Notes: a model not told the origin generated them from the letters alone. DNA of 64,000 nucleotides from Limnohabitans sp. T6-20 (GCF_003063505.1 NZ_NERW01000002.1:620001-684000); one strand, 5' to 3'; counted from the first letter of the stretch, positions 16,477 through 25,163 are shown. Numbers and translations: made by a program.

Positions 16477-16492
16477 TGGCATGCCCCTTGCT
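16477..16492 (+). promoter_or_regulatory. Sigma-54 promoter for flhA-flhF-flhG-fliA
   Basis: TGGCATG-CCCC-TTGCT matches the sigma-54 consensus TGGCACG-N4-TTGCW at all positions but one (T for C). GG lies at 16478-16479 and GC at 16490-16491, exactly 10 nt apart. The start would be near 16503, about 50 nt before the flhA ATG. The receiver-less sigma-54 activator encoded at 1370 is the obvious candidate regulator. Confidence 0.82.
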
Positions 16493-16552
16493 TAATGGTG
16501 TTGAAATATTTACACCCGACCTCCTGTTTACTCTGCCCGAGCCCTTCCACCC

Positions 16553-18670
16553 ATGAGCACATTGACCCTGTCAGCGATCCGACAGAACTTCTCCCGCTTC
16601 GATTTGGCGGGCTTGGGTTTGCCCGCTTTGGTCTTGTTGATCATGGCGATGCTGGTGGTGCCGCTGCCGCCTTTGTTGCTGGACATCCTGTTCACTTTCA
16701 ACATCATGATCGGCCTGGTGGTCATCATGATCGCAATTGGCACGCGCAAACCGCTGGAGTTTTCGTCCTTTCCCTCGGTCTTGCTGTTCGCCACCATGTT
16801 GCGGCTGGCTTTGAACGTGGCCTCCACCCGCGTGGTGTTGGTCAAGGGCCACGAAGGCCCCGAGGCCGCCGGCAAAGTGATTGCCGCCTTTGGCGAGTTC
16901 GTGATCGGCGGCAACTACGTGGTCGGTTTCATCATTTTCGTGATCTTGATGATCGTGAACTTTTTTGTGGTGACCAAGGGTGCAGGGCGCGTCTCTGAGG
17001 TCAATGCCCGCTTCACCTTGGACGCCATGCCCGGCAAACAAATGTCGATCGATGCCGACCTGAACGCTGGCGTGATCGATCAGGAAACCGCCAAAAAACG
17101 CCGCGAAGAGTTGGCACAGGAGTCGGACTTCTTCGGCTCCATGGACGGTGCCTCCAAATTCGTCAGCGGCGACGCGATGGCGGGTTTGCTGATTTTGATC
17201 ATCAACATCGTGGGTGGCTTGGCCATCGGCATTGGCCAGCACAGCCTGTCCGTGGGCGATGCGACCCGTATTTATGTTCTGCTGACCATCGGTGACGGTC
17301 TGGTCGCCCAGATCCCGTCCTTGTTCCTGTCGCTGGCGACCGCCATCATCGTGACCCGGGTGACGACTTCCGAGTCGATGACCGAGCAGGCCACCACCCA
17401 GCTGTCGAATGTGCCCGCCTTGTTCATCGCTGCAGGCATCCTGACCGTTTTGGGCCTGGTGCCGGGCATGCCGCACCTGGTCTTTTTGACCCTGGCCGCT
17501 GCCACCGCCGGGGTGGCGTTCATGGTCATGCAAAAACAGATGCAGCTGGAGCAAAGCACCGCAGCCCCCGCATTGCCCACCACGGATGCCCCCAAAGAAC
17601 TCGACTGGGACGATGTGGAACAGGTGGATTTGATTGGTTTGGAAATTGGCTATGGCTTGATCCCTTTGGTCAACGTCGAGTCGGGCGGTCAGCTGATGAC
17701 GCGCGTCAAGGGCGTGCGCAAGAAACTTTCGGCCGAATTGGGCTTTCTGGTGCAGCCGGTGCGTATCCGCGATGCGCTCAACCTGGAGCCCGACGCCTAC
17801 CACATCGTTTTGAATGGCGTGGTGCGCGGGCGTGGCGAAGTCAAGGTCGGTCGTGAGCTGGCGATCAACCCCGGCAAGGTCTACGGCAAAGTCGAAGGCC
17901 AGCCCACCAAAGAGCCTGCTTTCGGCCTCGAAGCCGTCTGGATCGAGCCCGCCTGGCGCGATCAGGCCCGCGCTTTGGGTTACACCGTGGTCGACCCCAG
18001 CACGGCCATTGCCACCCACATGAACAAGGTTCTGCGTGACAACGCTTCTGAACTGATGAGCCACGATGAGGCCCAAAAACTGCTGGACAAGTTGGCCGCC
18101 AAATCGCCCAAACTGGTCGAAGAGCTGGTGCCGGGCAAGTTGTCTTTGGGCGTGGTGACCCGCACCTTGCAAAACTTGTTACTGGAGTCGGTGCCCATTC
18201 GCGACATGCGCACCGTCGTCGAGGCCTTGACCGAGGTCTGCGGTCGCACGCAAGACCCCGATCAGTTGACGCAGCTGATCCGTCCCAAGCTGGGCCGCAT
18301 GATTGTGCAAAGCCTGACTGAAAACCGTGACACCTTGTCGGTCTTGACGCTGGACCCCCAGCTGGAGCAGTTGCTGCACAACGTGCTGCAACAAAATACC
18401 AATTCGGCCGGCATGGTGCTGGAACCCAGCCTGGCCGAAAGCCTTTTTGCCGCCCTGCGCGAAAGCGCCCGGGCCACCGAAGAGCAGGGCCTGCCCGCTG
18501 TGCTGGTGGTTTCCCCCGCGATTCGGCCCTGGATGTCGCGCGCTGTGCGCTACCGCGTGAACGACCTCACGGTGCTGTCTTACAGCGAAATACCGGATGA
18601 CCAGTCTGTCAAGGTGATCAACACCGTGCAAGCCGATCCACGCAACAACCCTTCTGTTAGCAAAGCCTGA
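16553..18670 (+). CDS. flhA: Flagellar export gate protein FlhA
   Basis: FlhA is the large export-gate subunit that uses the proton gradient and docks chaperone-substrate complexes. The 705-residue protein has an N-terminal membrane half with about eight helices (LPALVLLIMAMLVVPLPPLLLDIL at the start). It also contains the conserved FHIPEP-region stretch FASTRVVL-like LNVASTRVVLVKGHEG and GRVSEVNARFTLDAMPGKQMSIDADL. A cytoplasmic C-terminal half (about 345-705) follows. Length matches the family. It is the first gene of a rightward operon behind a sigma-54 promoter. No good SD is visible before the ATG. flhF follows after 6 bp. Confidence 0.97.
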   Translation: MSTLTLSAIRQNFSRFDLAGLGLPALVLLIMAMLVVPLPPLLLDILFTFNIMIGLVVIMIAIGTRKPLEFSSFPSVLLFATMLRLALNVASTRVVLVKGHEGPEAAGKVIAAFGEFVIGGNYVVGFIIFVILMIVNFFVVTKGAGRVSEVNARFTLDAMPGKQMSIDADLNAGVIDQETAKKRREELAQESDFFGSMDGASKFVSGDAMAGLLILIINIVGGLAIGIGQHSLSVGDATRIYVLLTIGDGLVAQIPSLFLSLATAIIVTRVTTSESMTEQATTQLSNVPALFIAAGILTVLGLVPGMPHLVFLTLAAATAGVAFMVMQKQMQLEQSTAAPALPTTDAPKELDWDDVEQVDLIGLEIGYGLIPLVNVESGGQLMTRVKGVRKKLSAELGFLVQPVRIRDALNLEPDAYHIVLNGVVRGRGEVKVGRELAINPGKVYGKVEGQPTKEPAFGLEAVWIEPAWRDQARALGYTVVDPSTAIATHMNKVLRDNASELMSHDEAQKLLDKLAAKSPKLVEELVPGKLSLGVVTRTLQNLLLESVPIRDMRTVVEALTEVCGRTQDPDQLTQLIRPKLGRMIVQSLTENRDTLSVLTLDPQLEQLLHNVLQQNTNSAGMVLEPSLAESLFAALRESARATEEQGLPAVLVVSPAIRPWMSRAVRYRVNDLTVLSYSEIPDDQSVKVINTVQADPRNNPSVSKA

Positions 18671-18676
18671 TAAATC

Positions 18677-20149
18677 ATGGAACTCAAACGCATCATTGCC
18701 CGCGACAGCCGATCAGCGAATGAAAAAGCCATTCAGTTGTATGGTCCCGATGTCCTGATCATTTCAAGCCAAAGGGTGGATCAGCAAACTGAATTGATCG
18801 TGGCCGTCGACGTGGCCAGCGAAGCGGCCTTGGCCGATACGGCAGCGCAGCAGGCTCAGCCAACGGTGACGTTCAACAATCCGTCCGACGACCTGGCTTT
18901 CAAGGCTGACAAAGACCAGTCCCTGCCTTTTGCCGAGGTGTTTCAAAACGCCAACGCCCAAGCGGTGTCTGTGCCTGAGCCAGAAGCGGCAGACACAGGG
19001 GATTTTCAGACAGCCCAGGCCGGTTTGATCGCGCGCACTGTGGCGGCTGAGCGCCAGGCGCCAAGCGCTGTGGCCTTGCAAGAGGCTGCGCTGGCCCAAG
19101 CTGCACAAGCCGCCCACTACGAACAACAACGCAGCCAGGAAATCGTCGCCATGCTGCGCGAGGAAATGTCGGCTTTGCGCCGTGAGTTTGCGCTGTCCCG
19201 TCAAATGCAGCCTTGGCAGCAAACGCTGGGCTTGTCACCCGACATCCAGAAGCTGTCCATGGCCATGCAAGAAGTCGGCATGCCTGTGGCCCTGCGCAGC
19301 TTGCTGACAGACAGCATTCAAGGCCTGCAGACGCTGGGTGAGGCCTGGCCTGTGGTGCAAAGCATGTTGGCCGATGCCATCAACCGCCCCGCCATGAAGG
19401 TGCCTGATGCGGGCGTGCATGTTTTGTGCGGGCCTTCGGGCGCTGGCAAAACCTCCATGCTGGGTCGTTTGGCCTATGCCGCCGCCCAGACACACGGGGC
19501 TGAAAAGCAAGTCATGATCAGTTACGGCGACCAACGCCCAGGTGCTTGGTCACAAATCCAGTTGCTGGCTTCGCAGGCGGGTGCATCCTGCTTCCGGGCT
19601 GCTGACTTGGCCATGCTGCAGACCTTGTTGGACGACTTGCATGGCAAGACGGTCTGGATTGACACGCCGGGTACCGATTTCGCGGCCCATGCACAACAAC
19701 TCAAGCAGTCCTTTTCTGGTGCAGGCATTCATGCTGTGCTGCCTGTTGATGCTACAGTGACCAGTGTGCAAAAAACCCTCCAAAATTCGGACATCCGCTG
19801 GTCATCCCTGATGCTGACCAAAGTGGACGAAGCCGCCTATCCTTGGCCTTTGATCAAAGGCTTGTGTGACCAGCCGCTGAGCGTTTCGTGCATGGCCGAA
19901 GACAGCCGGATCAATGTGGCCCCTCTGGCTTTCGGTGTTGAGCGCCTGGTCGGCTTGGCGATGACGCCTTTGCAGGCCCTGTTGCCCGAAATCCAGCATG
20001 TGTCAGCCTCGGCGAAGCCCGCCAAAGCGGTGCGCAAACCCCGAGTCAAAAAAGAAGCAGATATGGCCTTTGAAGTTCAACCCAAGCCCCGTGCTGTCAA
20101 GCCACGGGCTGTGACGGCCAAGTCGTCTGCCAAGGCTGTTCATGGATAA
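18677..20149 (+). CDS. flhF: Flagellar biosynthesis GTPase FlhF (SRP-type), divergent G motifs
   Basis: FlhF is an SRP-family GTPase that sets the position and number of polar flagella. The 490-residue protein has the family N-terminus [18 protein letters not shown], a Gln/Ala-rich B domain (50-175) and an NG domain. The P loop is GPSGAGKTS (252-260), G3 is DTPG (329-332, usually DTAG) and G4 is TKVDE (381-385). The DTYRIGA motif of other FlhFs reads GDQRPGA (284-290), so the Asp is missing. An extra basic tail (about 430-490; Lys, Pro, Ala) follows the G domain. Its stop overlaps the flhG start by 8 bp. Confidence 0.92.
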   Translation: MELKRIIARDSRSANEKAIQLYGPDVLIISSQRVDQQTELIVAVDVASEAALADTAAQQAQPTVTFNNPSDDLAFKADKDQSLPFAEVFQNANAQAVSVPEPEAADTGDFQTAQAGLIARTVAAERQAPSAVALQEAALAQAAQAAHYEQQRSQEIVAMLREEMSALRREFALSRQMQPWQQTLGLSPDIQKLSMAMQEVGMPVALRSLLTDSIQGLQTLGEAWPVVQSMLADAINRPAMKVPDAGVHVLCGPSGAGKTSMLGRLAYAAAQTHGAEKQVMISYGDQRPGAWSQIQLLASQAGASCFRAADLAMLQTLLDDLHGKTVWIDTPGTDFAAHAQQLKQSFSGAGIHAVLPVDATVTSVQKTLQNSDIRWSSLMLTKVDEAAYPWPLIKGLCDQPLSVSCMAEDSRINVAPLAFGVERLVGLAMTPLQALLPEIQHVSASAKPAKAVRKPRVKKEADMAFEVQPKPRAVKPRAVTAKSSAKAVHG

Positions 20150-20966
20150 GAAAAGTTTCCCTCAGGTGATCGGTGTGGCCAGCGGCAAAGGCGGTGCGGG
20201 CAAAACCACCGTGTCGATCAATTTGGCCGTGGCTTTGGCCATGCGCGGCCACAAAGTGATGCTGCTGGACGCCGACTTGGGCATGGCCAATGCGCAAATT
20301 GCGCTGGGTGCACATGCCCCCTACAACATCAGCCATGTGCTCAATGGCAGCAAAACGCTGCAAGAAGTGTTGATCACCACGGCGCAGGGCGTTCGTTTGG
20401 TGCCCGGTGCCTCCGGTTTGCGCGACATTGCCGCGTTGGATTCGGCGCAAATCGCCACCATGATCCACGCCTTTGACACCCTGGATGAGCCCGTGGACTA
20501 CCTGGTGGTCGATGTGGCTGCGGGCATTGCGCCCGCCGTGCTGGAGTTCATGGCTGCTTGCCAGCGCCGCTTTGTGGTGGTGTGCGATCAGCCATCTTCG
20601 ATTGCCGATGCCTACGGCTTGATCAAAGTCATGTCGACCGAGCAGTCGTTGGACGAGATTTACCTGATCCCCAATATGGTGGGCAGCGCCCATGAAGGCC
20701 GGCAGCTTTACCGCCGCCTGAACGATGTGTGCACCCGTTTTCTGGGTGTGTCGATCCGTTATTTACACGCCATTGAGGGCGATGAGCTGGTGCTGCAGGC
20801 TTTGCGCAAATACCAGTCGGTCCTTGATTACGCCCCGGGCAGTGCCGCTGCGCGGGATTTCCGAGGTCTGGCCGAGGCGGTGATCCAGTTGCCCCTGGTC
20901 CAGTCGGCCTCTGGTCGCATGCAATTTTTCATGGAGCGCATGCTCCGTGTTCCAGTGGGCGGGTAA
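20142..20966 (+). CDS. flhG: Flagellar number regulator FlhG/FleN (MinD/ParA-type ATPase)
   Basis: The 274-residue ATPase belongs to the MinD/ParA group. It has a deviant Walker [10 protein letters not shown] (15-23), the A' motif [13 protein letters not shown], and the Walker B-like [11 protein letters not shown]. The C-terminal region has the amphipathic membrane-targeting character of FlhG ([12 protein letters not shown]). In polar flagellates FlhG restrains flagellar number by stimulating FlhF and by binding the sigma-54 activator FleQ/FlrA. A receiver-less activator in the same locus makes that loop plausible here. It overlaps flhF by 8 bp and is 5 bp before fliA. Confidence 0.94.
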   Translation: MDKKSFPQVIGVASGKGGAGKTTVSINLAVALAMRGHKVMLLDADLGMANAQIALGAHAPYNISHVLNGSKTLQEVLITTAQGVRLVPGASGLRDIAALDSAQIATMIHAFDTLDEPVDYLVVDVAAGIAPAVLEFMAACQRRFVVVCDQPSSIADAYGLIKVMSTEQSLDEIYLIPNMVGSAHEGRQLYRRLNDVCTRFLGVSIRYLHAIEGDELVLQALRKYQSVLDYAPGSAAARDFRGLAEAVIQLPLVQSASGRMQFFMERMLRVPVGG

Positions 20967-20971
20967 GGCGC

Positions 20972-21682
20972 ATGAGCAGCAATGTCTCCCTGTACGAAGA
21001 GGTCGGGAACCGGCACGAGTCGTTGATCCTGACGCATATGCCGATGGTCAAACGCGTGGCGGTGCACCTGAAAGCCCGTTTACCGCCTTTCATGGAGCTG
21101 GACGAATTGGTTCAGGTGGGCATGGTGGGTTTGATCGAAGCCGCACGGTCTTTTGATCCCACCAAGGGTTTTGAGTTTGAGCACTTCGCCCTCAGTCGGG
21201 TGCGTGGGGCCATCCTGGACGAAGTCCGCAGGCAGTCCTTCTTGCCTCGCTCGGCGGTCGCTTTCAACAAAAACGAGAATGAAGCAGTCCATGTGCTCGC
21301 TGCAGAGCTGGGGCGCGCACCGACCCAGGTCGAGTTGGCCCAGTTCATGGGCAAGGAAATTGAAGAGTTTCACAAAGAGCGAGGCCAGGCCAAACGCTTT
21401 GAAACTTTCTCGATGGAGGTCGTGAACGACGAGGTCATGAGCATGCCGGGCGACAGTTCGATGCAGCCCGAAGTCATGGTGGAAGAAGCCGAATTCATGG
21501 AGGCGGTGGTGCAAGCCATTGACCAATTGCCCGAACGGGAACGCATGGTCATGTCGCTTTATTACGTCGAAGAGCTTAATCTCAAGGAGATTGGCGAGGT
21601 TTTAGGCGTCAGTGAGTCTAGGGTCAGTCAAATTCTTTCTGCAGTGGTGAAGAAATTGCGGCAAAATCTGCAAATATCATAA
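20972..21682 (+). CDS. fliA: RNA polymerase sigma-28 factor FliA
   Basis: The 236-residue sigma factor directs late flagellar genes. It has region 2 (MVKRVAVHLKARLP, LDELVQVGMVGLIEAARSFD, FEHFALSRVRGAILDEVR), region 3 (FNKNENEAVHVLAAELGRAPTQ), and region 4 with the helix-turn-helix YYVEELNLKEIGEVLGVSESRVSQI. Length and motifs are those of FliA. Three matching promoters lie within this window. It follows flhG by 5 bp in the sigma-54-driven operon. Its antagonist flgM is not in the window. Confidence 0.97.
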   Translation: MSSNVSLYEEVGNRHESLILTHMPMVKRVAVHLKARLPPFMELDELVQVGMVGLIEAARSFDPTKGFEFEHFALSRVRGAILDEVRRQSFLPRSAVAFNKNENEAVHVLAAELGRAPTQVELAQFMGKEIEEFHKERGQAKRFETFSMEVVNDEVMSMPGDSSMQPEVMVEEAEFMEAVVQAIDQLPERERMVMSLYYVEELNLKEIGEVLGVSESRVSQILSAVVKKLRQNLQIS

Positions 21683-21699
21683 ATTCACCAAAAACTCTG

Positions 21700-22269
21700 A
21701 TGCTCAGTATTTTCAACCGCAACAGCCCTGCCGATGACATGCGACGCGCCGTCGCGGCGTTTGAAAAAGTGACATCCCTCGAATCGGATTCGCGGGATGC
21801 GCGCAGCTTGCGCATGCGCATGGGTATGATTTGCCGCGCCCATCTGGACAAGACGTTTGTGGCCGGTGCCGAACAAACGGCCGCTTGGCAAGAGCTGGCC
21901 CGAATGGCGCTGGTGGCAGGCAAGCCGGTGCCAGAAGCCCCTGCGCCCTCCAAATTCCAGAAAATTCGCGCAGGCGAATCCGATATTTACGCTTACTTGC
22001 CGGAAGAGTACGTGACCGAGGCCTTTGCTTTGGGCGCACGCTACCAAAAAACGGATCTGTCAGCCCCCAAAGCTATTGAAGCCATGCAGGCCTTGGCCAA
22101 CCAGATCAGTTATTACGAACTGCGGCTCGAAGAGCCGTTTCAGGTACTGGCTTTCCTGCGCGATGAGTTGGCGGCAGAGGCTGCCTTGCAAGAAGCTGCA
22201 GAGTGCTTGGCGCAGGCCGCAGAGGACGGCTGCTCCTCCACGCCTTCAGGCGGATCGCCTGCTGCTTGA
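21700..22269 (+). CDS. Hypothetical cytoplasmic protein after fliA
   Basis: I do not recognise this 189-residue protein. It is largely helical with no signal peptide or membrane helix. The N-terminal half is charged (MRRAVAAFEKVTSLESDSRDARSLRMRM), the middle has FQKIRAGESDIYAYLPEEYVTEAFALG, and the end is Glu/Ala-rich (FLRDELAAEAALQEAAECLAQAAEDG). It lies 17 bp after fliA and 5 bp before another unknown gene, so it is in the flhA-fliA transcript. Normal base composition supports it as a true gene. It could be an assembly or regulatory partner, but that is inference from location. Confidence 0.78.
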   Translation: MLSIFNRNSPADDMRRAVAAFEKVTSLESDSRDARSLRMRMGMICRAHLDKTFVAGAEQTAAWQELARMALVAGKPVPEAPAPSKFQKIRAGESDIYAYLPEEYVTEAFALGARYQKTDLSAPKAIEAMQALANQISYYELRLEEPFQVLAFLRDELAAEAALQEAAECLAQAAEDGCSSTPSGGSPAA

Positions 22270-22274
22270 TCGCC

Positions 22275-22910
22275 ATGGAAGCTTTGGTCAACGCCCTGAT
22301 GGCGATCGGCATGTTGCTGATCCTGATATTGGTCATTTATTTGATTGATCGGGTCAATGCGATTGAAAAAGAAACCCGCAAAGTAGTGACGTCCATCAAT
22401 GAAAAGTCGGCCCGTGCGGCGACGCCTTTCATGGGCTTGTCCTCCAAAAAATTGTGGGATGCCATGACGGGCAGGGCCGCTGAGGGCCTGGATGCGGAGG
22501 CCATCATTGAATTGCGCAGTCAATACCAGTTGGTGCTTTCGAAGCACATGGAAGCGCTTTACAAGGAGGGCTTCAAGGATGGGCAGCGCGGCTTGTCCGG
22601 CGAGCCCAAGAACACCAAGCAAATTTCCACATCCAAAGGCCTGGTGGAGTCCTGGATTCCATCGGCACAGGCCAATGCCTTGTACCAATGTGGTCTGAAT
22701 GCATCGCAAACCCCTGAATCTGAGTGGGCCCCCATTCGGGCCTCCATGGACGAAGCAGGGCAGTTTTTGTTGACCAAAACCCAGCAGGATGCGAGCAGTC
22801 CTTTGTCGGATTGGTTGATGCCGTCTTCTGCCCTGAATGCCGCCCCCTCTTTTGTGACAGCCGATTTGGTCTTGCCTGTTCAAGTCCCCGTCGACGAAGC
22901 CGCTCGTTGA
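22275..22910 (+). CDS. Hypothetical single-pass membrane protein between fliA and fliS
   Basis: This 211-residue protein starts at the ATG at 22275; an in-frame ATG at 22203 would overlap the previous gene by 67 bp. An N-terminal membrane helix (LVNALMAIGMLLILILVIYLI, 4-24) is followed by a basic stretch and a cytoplasmic domain. That domain has SSKKLWDAMTGRAAEGLDAEAIIELRSQY and a GFKDGQRGLSGEP turn. I know no family for it. It lies 5 bp after the previous unknown gene, and the two probably act together. The N-out, C-in direction is my guess from the positive charges after the helix. Confidence 0.76.
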   Translation: MEALVNALMAIGMLLILILVIYLIDRVNAIEKETRKVVTSINEKSARAATPFMGLSSKKLWDAMTGRAAEGLDAEAIIELRSQYQLVLSKHMEALYKEGFKDGQRGLSGEPKNTKQISTSKGLVESWIPSAQANALYQCGLNASQTPESEWAPIRASMDEAGQFLLTKTQQDASSPLSDWLMPSSALNAAPSFVTADLVLPVQVPVDEAAR

Positions 22911-22961
22911 TCGGGTTGGGTGACGGCCCGAAAGAATGTGCCTTGATTGGCCCGATCGGAC

Positions 22962-22988
22962 TCAAGTTTTCTCAGATCCCGCCGATTC
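22962..22988 (+). promoter_or_regulatory. Sigma-28 (FliA) promoter for fliS
   Basis: TCAAGTTT (22962-22969), an 11-nt spacer and GCCGATTC (22981-22988) match the FliA consensus TAAAGTTT-N11-GCCGATAA at 7 of 8 and 6 of 8 positions. The start near 22995 leaves a leader of about 27 nt before the fliS ATG. Confidence 0.75.
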
Positions 22989-23021
22989 CTCTGTTACTGA
23001 AGTAGTAAAGGGGTTTTTTCC

Positions 23022-23444
23022 ATGCGTGCCTATTCCAAGTTTGCTGAGAGTTACGGTTCTGTTCAAGTCGTGACCGGCGTTGCCACCGCTGACAACATCC
23101 AATTGATCCAGATGTTGTTTGATGGCTTGTTGGAGAGCCTCGCAACCGCATCGGGCCACATCCAGAACAACGTCATTGAAGAAAAATCCAAAGCATTGGC
23201 CCGTGCAGGCCGTATCGTGGTGGGTTTGCAAGGCGCACTGGATTTCGAGCGTGGCGGTGAGTTGGCTCAAAACCTCAATGAGTTGTACGCCTACATCACA
23301 CGCCGACTGTTCCACGTCAACGCACAGAACGACTTGACGGCACTGGAAGAAGTCAAAACCCTGATCAGGGACATTTCGCAAGCTTGGCAGACCCTGCCCA
23401 GCTTGTTGGCAGACGCCAGCCGCAAGACACATTACGCCAACTGA
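23022..23444 (+). CDS. fliS: Flagellin export chaperone FliS
   Basis: The 140-residue helical protein is FliS, which binds the flagellin C-terminus and delivers it to FlhA. Family features are the N-terminal Tyr-rich segment (RAYSKFAESYGSVQV), the helix DNIQLIQMLFDGLLESLATASGHI, and LNELYAYITRRLFHVNAQND. An AAAGGGG sequence precedes the ATG. It stands alone with its own sigma-28 promoter. The usual partners fliC and fliD are not in the window. Confidence 0.96.
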   Translation: MRAYSKFAESYGSVQVVTGVATADNIQLIQMLFDGLLESLATASGHIQNNVIEEKSKALARAGRIVVGLQGALDFERGGELAQNLNELYAYITRRLFHVNAQNDLTALEEVKTLIRDISQAWQTLPSLLADASRKTHYAN

Positions 23445-23474
23445 TGGGGTGTGGGATCGGGCAAGGCCGATTGG

Positions 23475-23548
23475 TCTGCCCGACAGGGATCGAACCTGTG
23501 ACCCACAGCTTAGAAGGCTGTTGCTCTATCCAACTGAGCTACGGGCAG
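23475..23548 (-). tRNA. tRNA-Arg (anticodon TCT)
   Basis: Read on the minus strand, the acceptor arms CTGCCCG and CGGGCAG pair over 7 bp. The D arm GCTCAGTTGGATAGAGC is standard and the anticodon loop CTTCTAA gives TCT. The T arm has ACAGG-TTCGATC-CCTGT. The 3' CCA is not fully encoded (A then CC). Confidence 0.95.
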
Positions 23549-23571
23549 AAGCAAAGATTCGCGAGAAACAC

Positions 23572-23595
23572 AAAAGGCCCTGATGGGCCTTTTTT
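23572..23595. terminator. Intrinsic terminator between the two tRNA genes
   Basis: AAAAGGCCC-TGAT-GGGCCTTTTTT forms a 9-bp stem with a T run on both strands. It can end rightward transcripts from fliS and leftward transcripts from tRNA-Pro. Confidence 0.75.
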
Positions 23596-23652
23596 GTGGG
23601 CGTCCAAGACGCTATTTTTGGAGATGACCCTGGAAGTTTGATTCCGGGGAAA

Positions 23653-23729
23653 TGGTCGGAGCGGCGGGATTCGAACTCGCGACCCTCTGCTCCCAAAGCA
23701 GATGCGCTACCAGGCTGCGCTACGCTCCG
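23653..23729 (-). tRNA. tRNA-Pro (anticodon TGG)
   Basis: On the minus strand the acceptor arms CGGAGCG and CGCTCCG pair over 7 bp. The anticodon arm is TCTGC-TTTGGGA-GCAGA (anticodon TGG) and the T arm has TTCGAAT. The 3' CCA is encoded (TGG at 23653-23655 on the plus strand). Confidence 0.96.
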
Positions 23730-23856
23730 ACTGTCGATATTCTAACCTCCAAATCAGCCATTCCGGGCGCAAGCCGCAAAAAATCGCATCTTCATCGTTC
23801 GGATTCGCCGACAACAGGGATGGGGCGGTGGCGTTTTGTCAAAAGCTTTGCCCAGC

Positions 23857-23884
23857 AAAACGGCCTGTCGAGGCAGGCCGTTTT
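23857..23884. terminator. Bidirectional intrinsic terminator after the acyl-CoA dehydrogenase gene
   Basis: AAAACGGCCTG and CAGGCCGTTTT form an 11-bp stem with a 6-nt loop and T runs on both sides. It lies 20 bp beyond the stop of the leftward dehydrogenase gene. Confidence 0.8.
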
Positions 23885-23903
23885 GGGTGGGCGCATGACG
23901 TGC

Positions 23904-25163
23904 TCAGCTGCCGCGTGTGATGGGCATGTCCACTTCACCGGGCATCGCCAGGTGCTTGGCCAACTCCAGCTTGGCCAGTGAGTTGCGGTGCACCTCGTCC
24001 GGACCGTCTGCCAGACGCAGGGTGCGCTGGTGGGCGTAGGCATAAGCCAGTGGGAAGTCTTGCGACACACCGCCGCCGCCGTGGGCCTGGATGGCCCAGT
24101 CGATGATCTGGCAGGCCATGTTGGGGGCCACGATCTTGATCATGGCGATCTCGGCCTTGGCCACCTTGTTGCCCACGGTGTCCATCATGGAGGCCGCTTT
24201 GAGGGTCAGCAAGCGGGCCTGTTCAATCATGCAGCGCGATTCGGCGATGCGTTCTTGCCAGACGGTTTGGCGTGCGACTTCGCGGCCAAAGGCGACGCGG
24301 GTGTTCAGGCGCTGGCACATCAGCTCCAGTGCGCGTTCGGCAACGCCGATGGTGCGCATGCAGTGGTGAATCCGGCCTGGGCCCAAGCGGCCTTGTGCGA
24401 TTTCAAAGCCACGGCCTTCGCCGAGCAGGATGTTTTCAACCGGCACGCGCACGTTCTTGAGCAACACTTCCATGTGGCCATGCGGCGCATCGTCGTAGCC
24501 AAACACCGATAGGGCGCGCACCACGGTGATGCCGGGGGCGTTGGCGGGCACCACGATCATCGATTGCTGCTCATGGCGGCCTGCATCGGGGTTGGTCTTG
24601 CCCATCACGATGTAAACGGCGCAACGTGGGTCACCGGCACCGGACGACCACCATTTGCGGCCATTGATGACGTATTCGTTGCCTTCGCGGCGGATTTCGC
24701 ACTCGATGTTGGTGGCGTCGGATGACGCCACATCGGGCTCGGTCATCAGGAAAGCCGAGCGGATTTCACCGCGCAGCAGAGGCTCAAGCCATTCGTCTTT
24801 GAGGCTTTCGCTGGCGTAACGCTCCAGCGTTTCCATGTTGCCGGTGTCGGGGGCCGAGCAGTTGAAGATTTCGGCCGCAAAAGGCACCCGGCCCATGATT
24901 TCGCAAAGCGGCGCGTATTCGAGGTTGGACAAACCTTGCGGTGCGCGTGTGGACTTGGGCAGGAACAGGTTCCACAAGCCTGCCGCCTTTGCTTTGGGTT
25001 TGAGTTCCTCGACAATTTTGGTCGGAATCCAGGCATTGCCCTTGGCGCGGTTTTCGGCTATTTCCTCAAAGAAACGCGCTTCATTCGGGTAAATGTGCTC
25101 GTCCATGAAGGCCAGCAAGCGGGCTTGCATGTCTTTGACCTTGGGGGTGTATTCAAAATCCAT
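23904..25163 (-). CDS. Acyl-CoA dehydrogenase (ACAD10/11-like)
   Basis: The 419-residue flavoenzyme oxidises acyl-CoA esters at the alpha-beta bond. All three domains are present: an N-terminal helical domain, the beta domain with [16 protein letters not shown] and [20 protein letters not shown], and the C-terminal helical domain with [21 protein letters not shown] and a closing [18 protein letters not shown]. The sequence type is that of the ACAD10/ACAD11 group. It is followed upstream on the same strand by the APH-like kinase gene. That pair is fused in animal ACAD10/11, which use phosphorylation to process 4-hydroxyacyl-CoAs. Substrate length cannot be read. Confidence 0.93.
   Translation of the reverse strand: MDFEYTPKVKDMQARLLAFMDEHIYPNEARFFEEIAENRAKGNAWIPTKIVEELKPKAKAAGLWNLFLPKSTRAPQGLSNLEYAPLCEIMGRVPFAAEIFNCSAPDTGNMETLERYASESLKDEWLEPLLRGEIRSAFLMTEPDVASSDATNIECEIRREGNEYVINGRKWWSSGAGDPRCAVYIVMGKTNPDAGRHEQQSMIVVPANAPGITVVRALSVFGYDDAPHGHMEVLLKNVRVPVENILLGEGRGFEIAQGRLGPGRIHHCMRTIGVAERALELMCQRLNTRVAFGREVARQTVWQERIAESRCMIEQARLLTLKAASMMDTVGNKVAKAEIAMIKIVAPNMACQIIDWAIQAHGGGGVSQDFPLAYAYAHQRTLRLADGPDEVHRNSLAKLELAKHLAMPGEVDMPITRGS

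Noticed and set aside
16318..16482. A fliK start at 16482 with an apparent AAGGGG Shine-Dalgarno
   Set aside because: The ATG and the SD-like bases are the reverse complement of the flhA sigma-54 promoter, and the added residues are unlike FliK.
16571..18172. A 533-codon frame antisense to flhA
   Set aside because: Gln/His/Asp-rich shadow of a well-conserved gene with no start signals.
23475..23729. tRNA pair as an integration site for a genomic island
   Set aside because: No integrase, direct-repeat attachment site or change of base composition is seen on either side.
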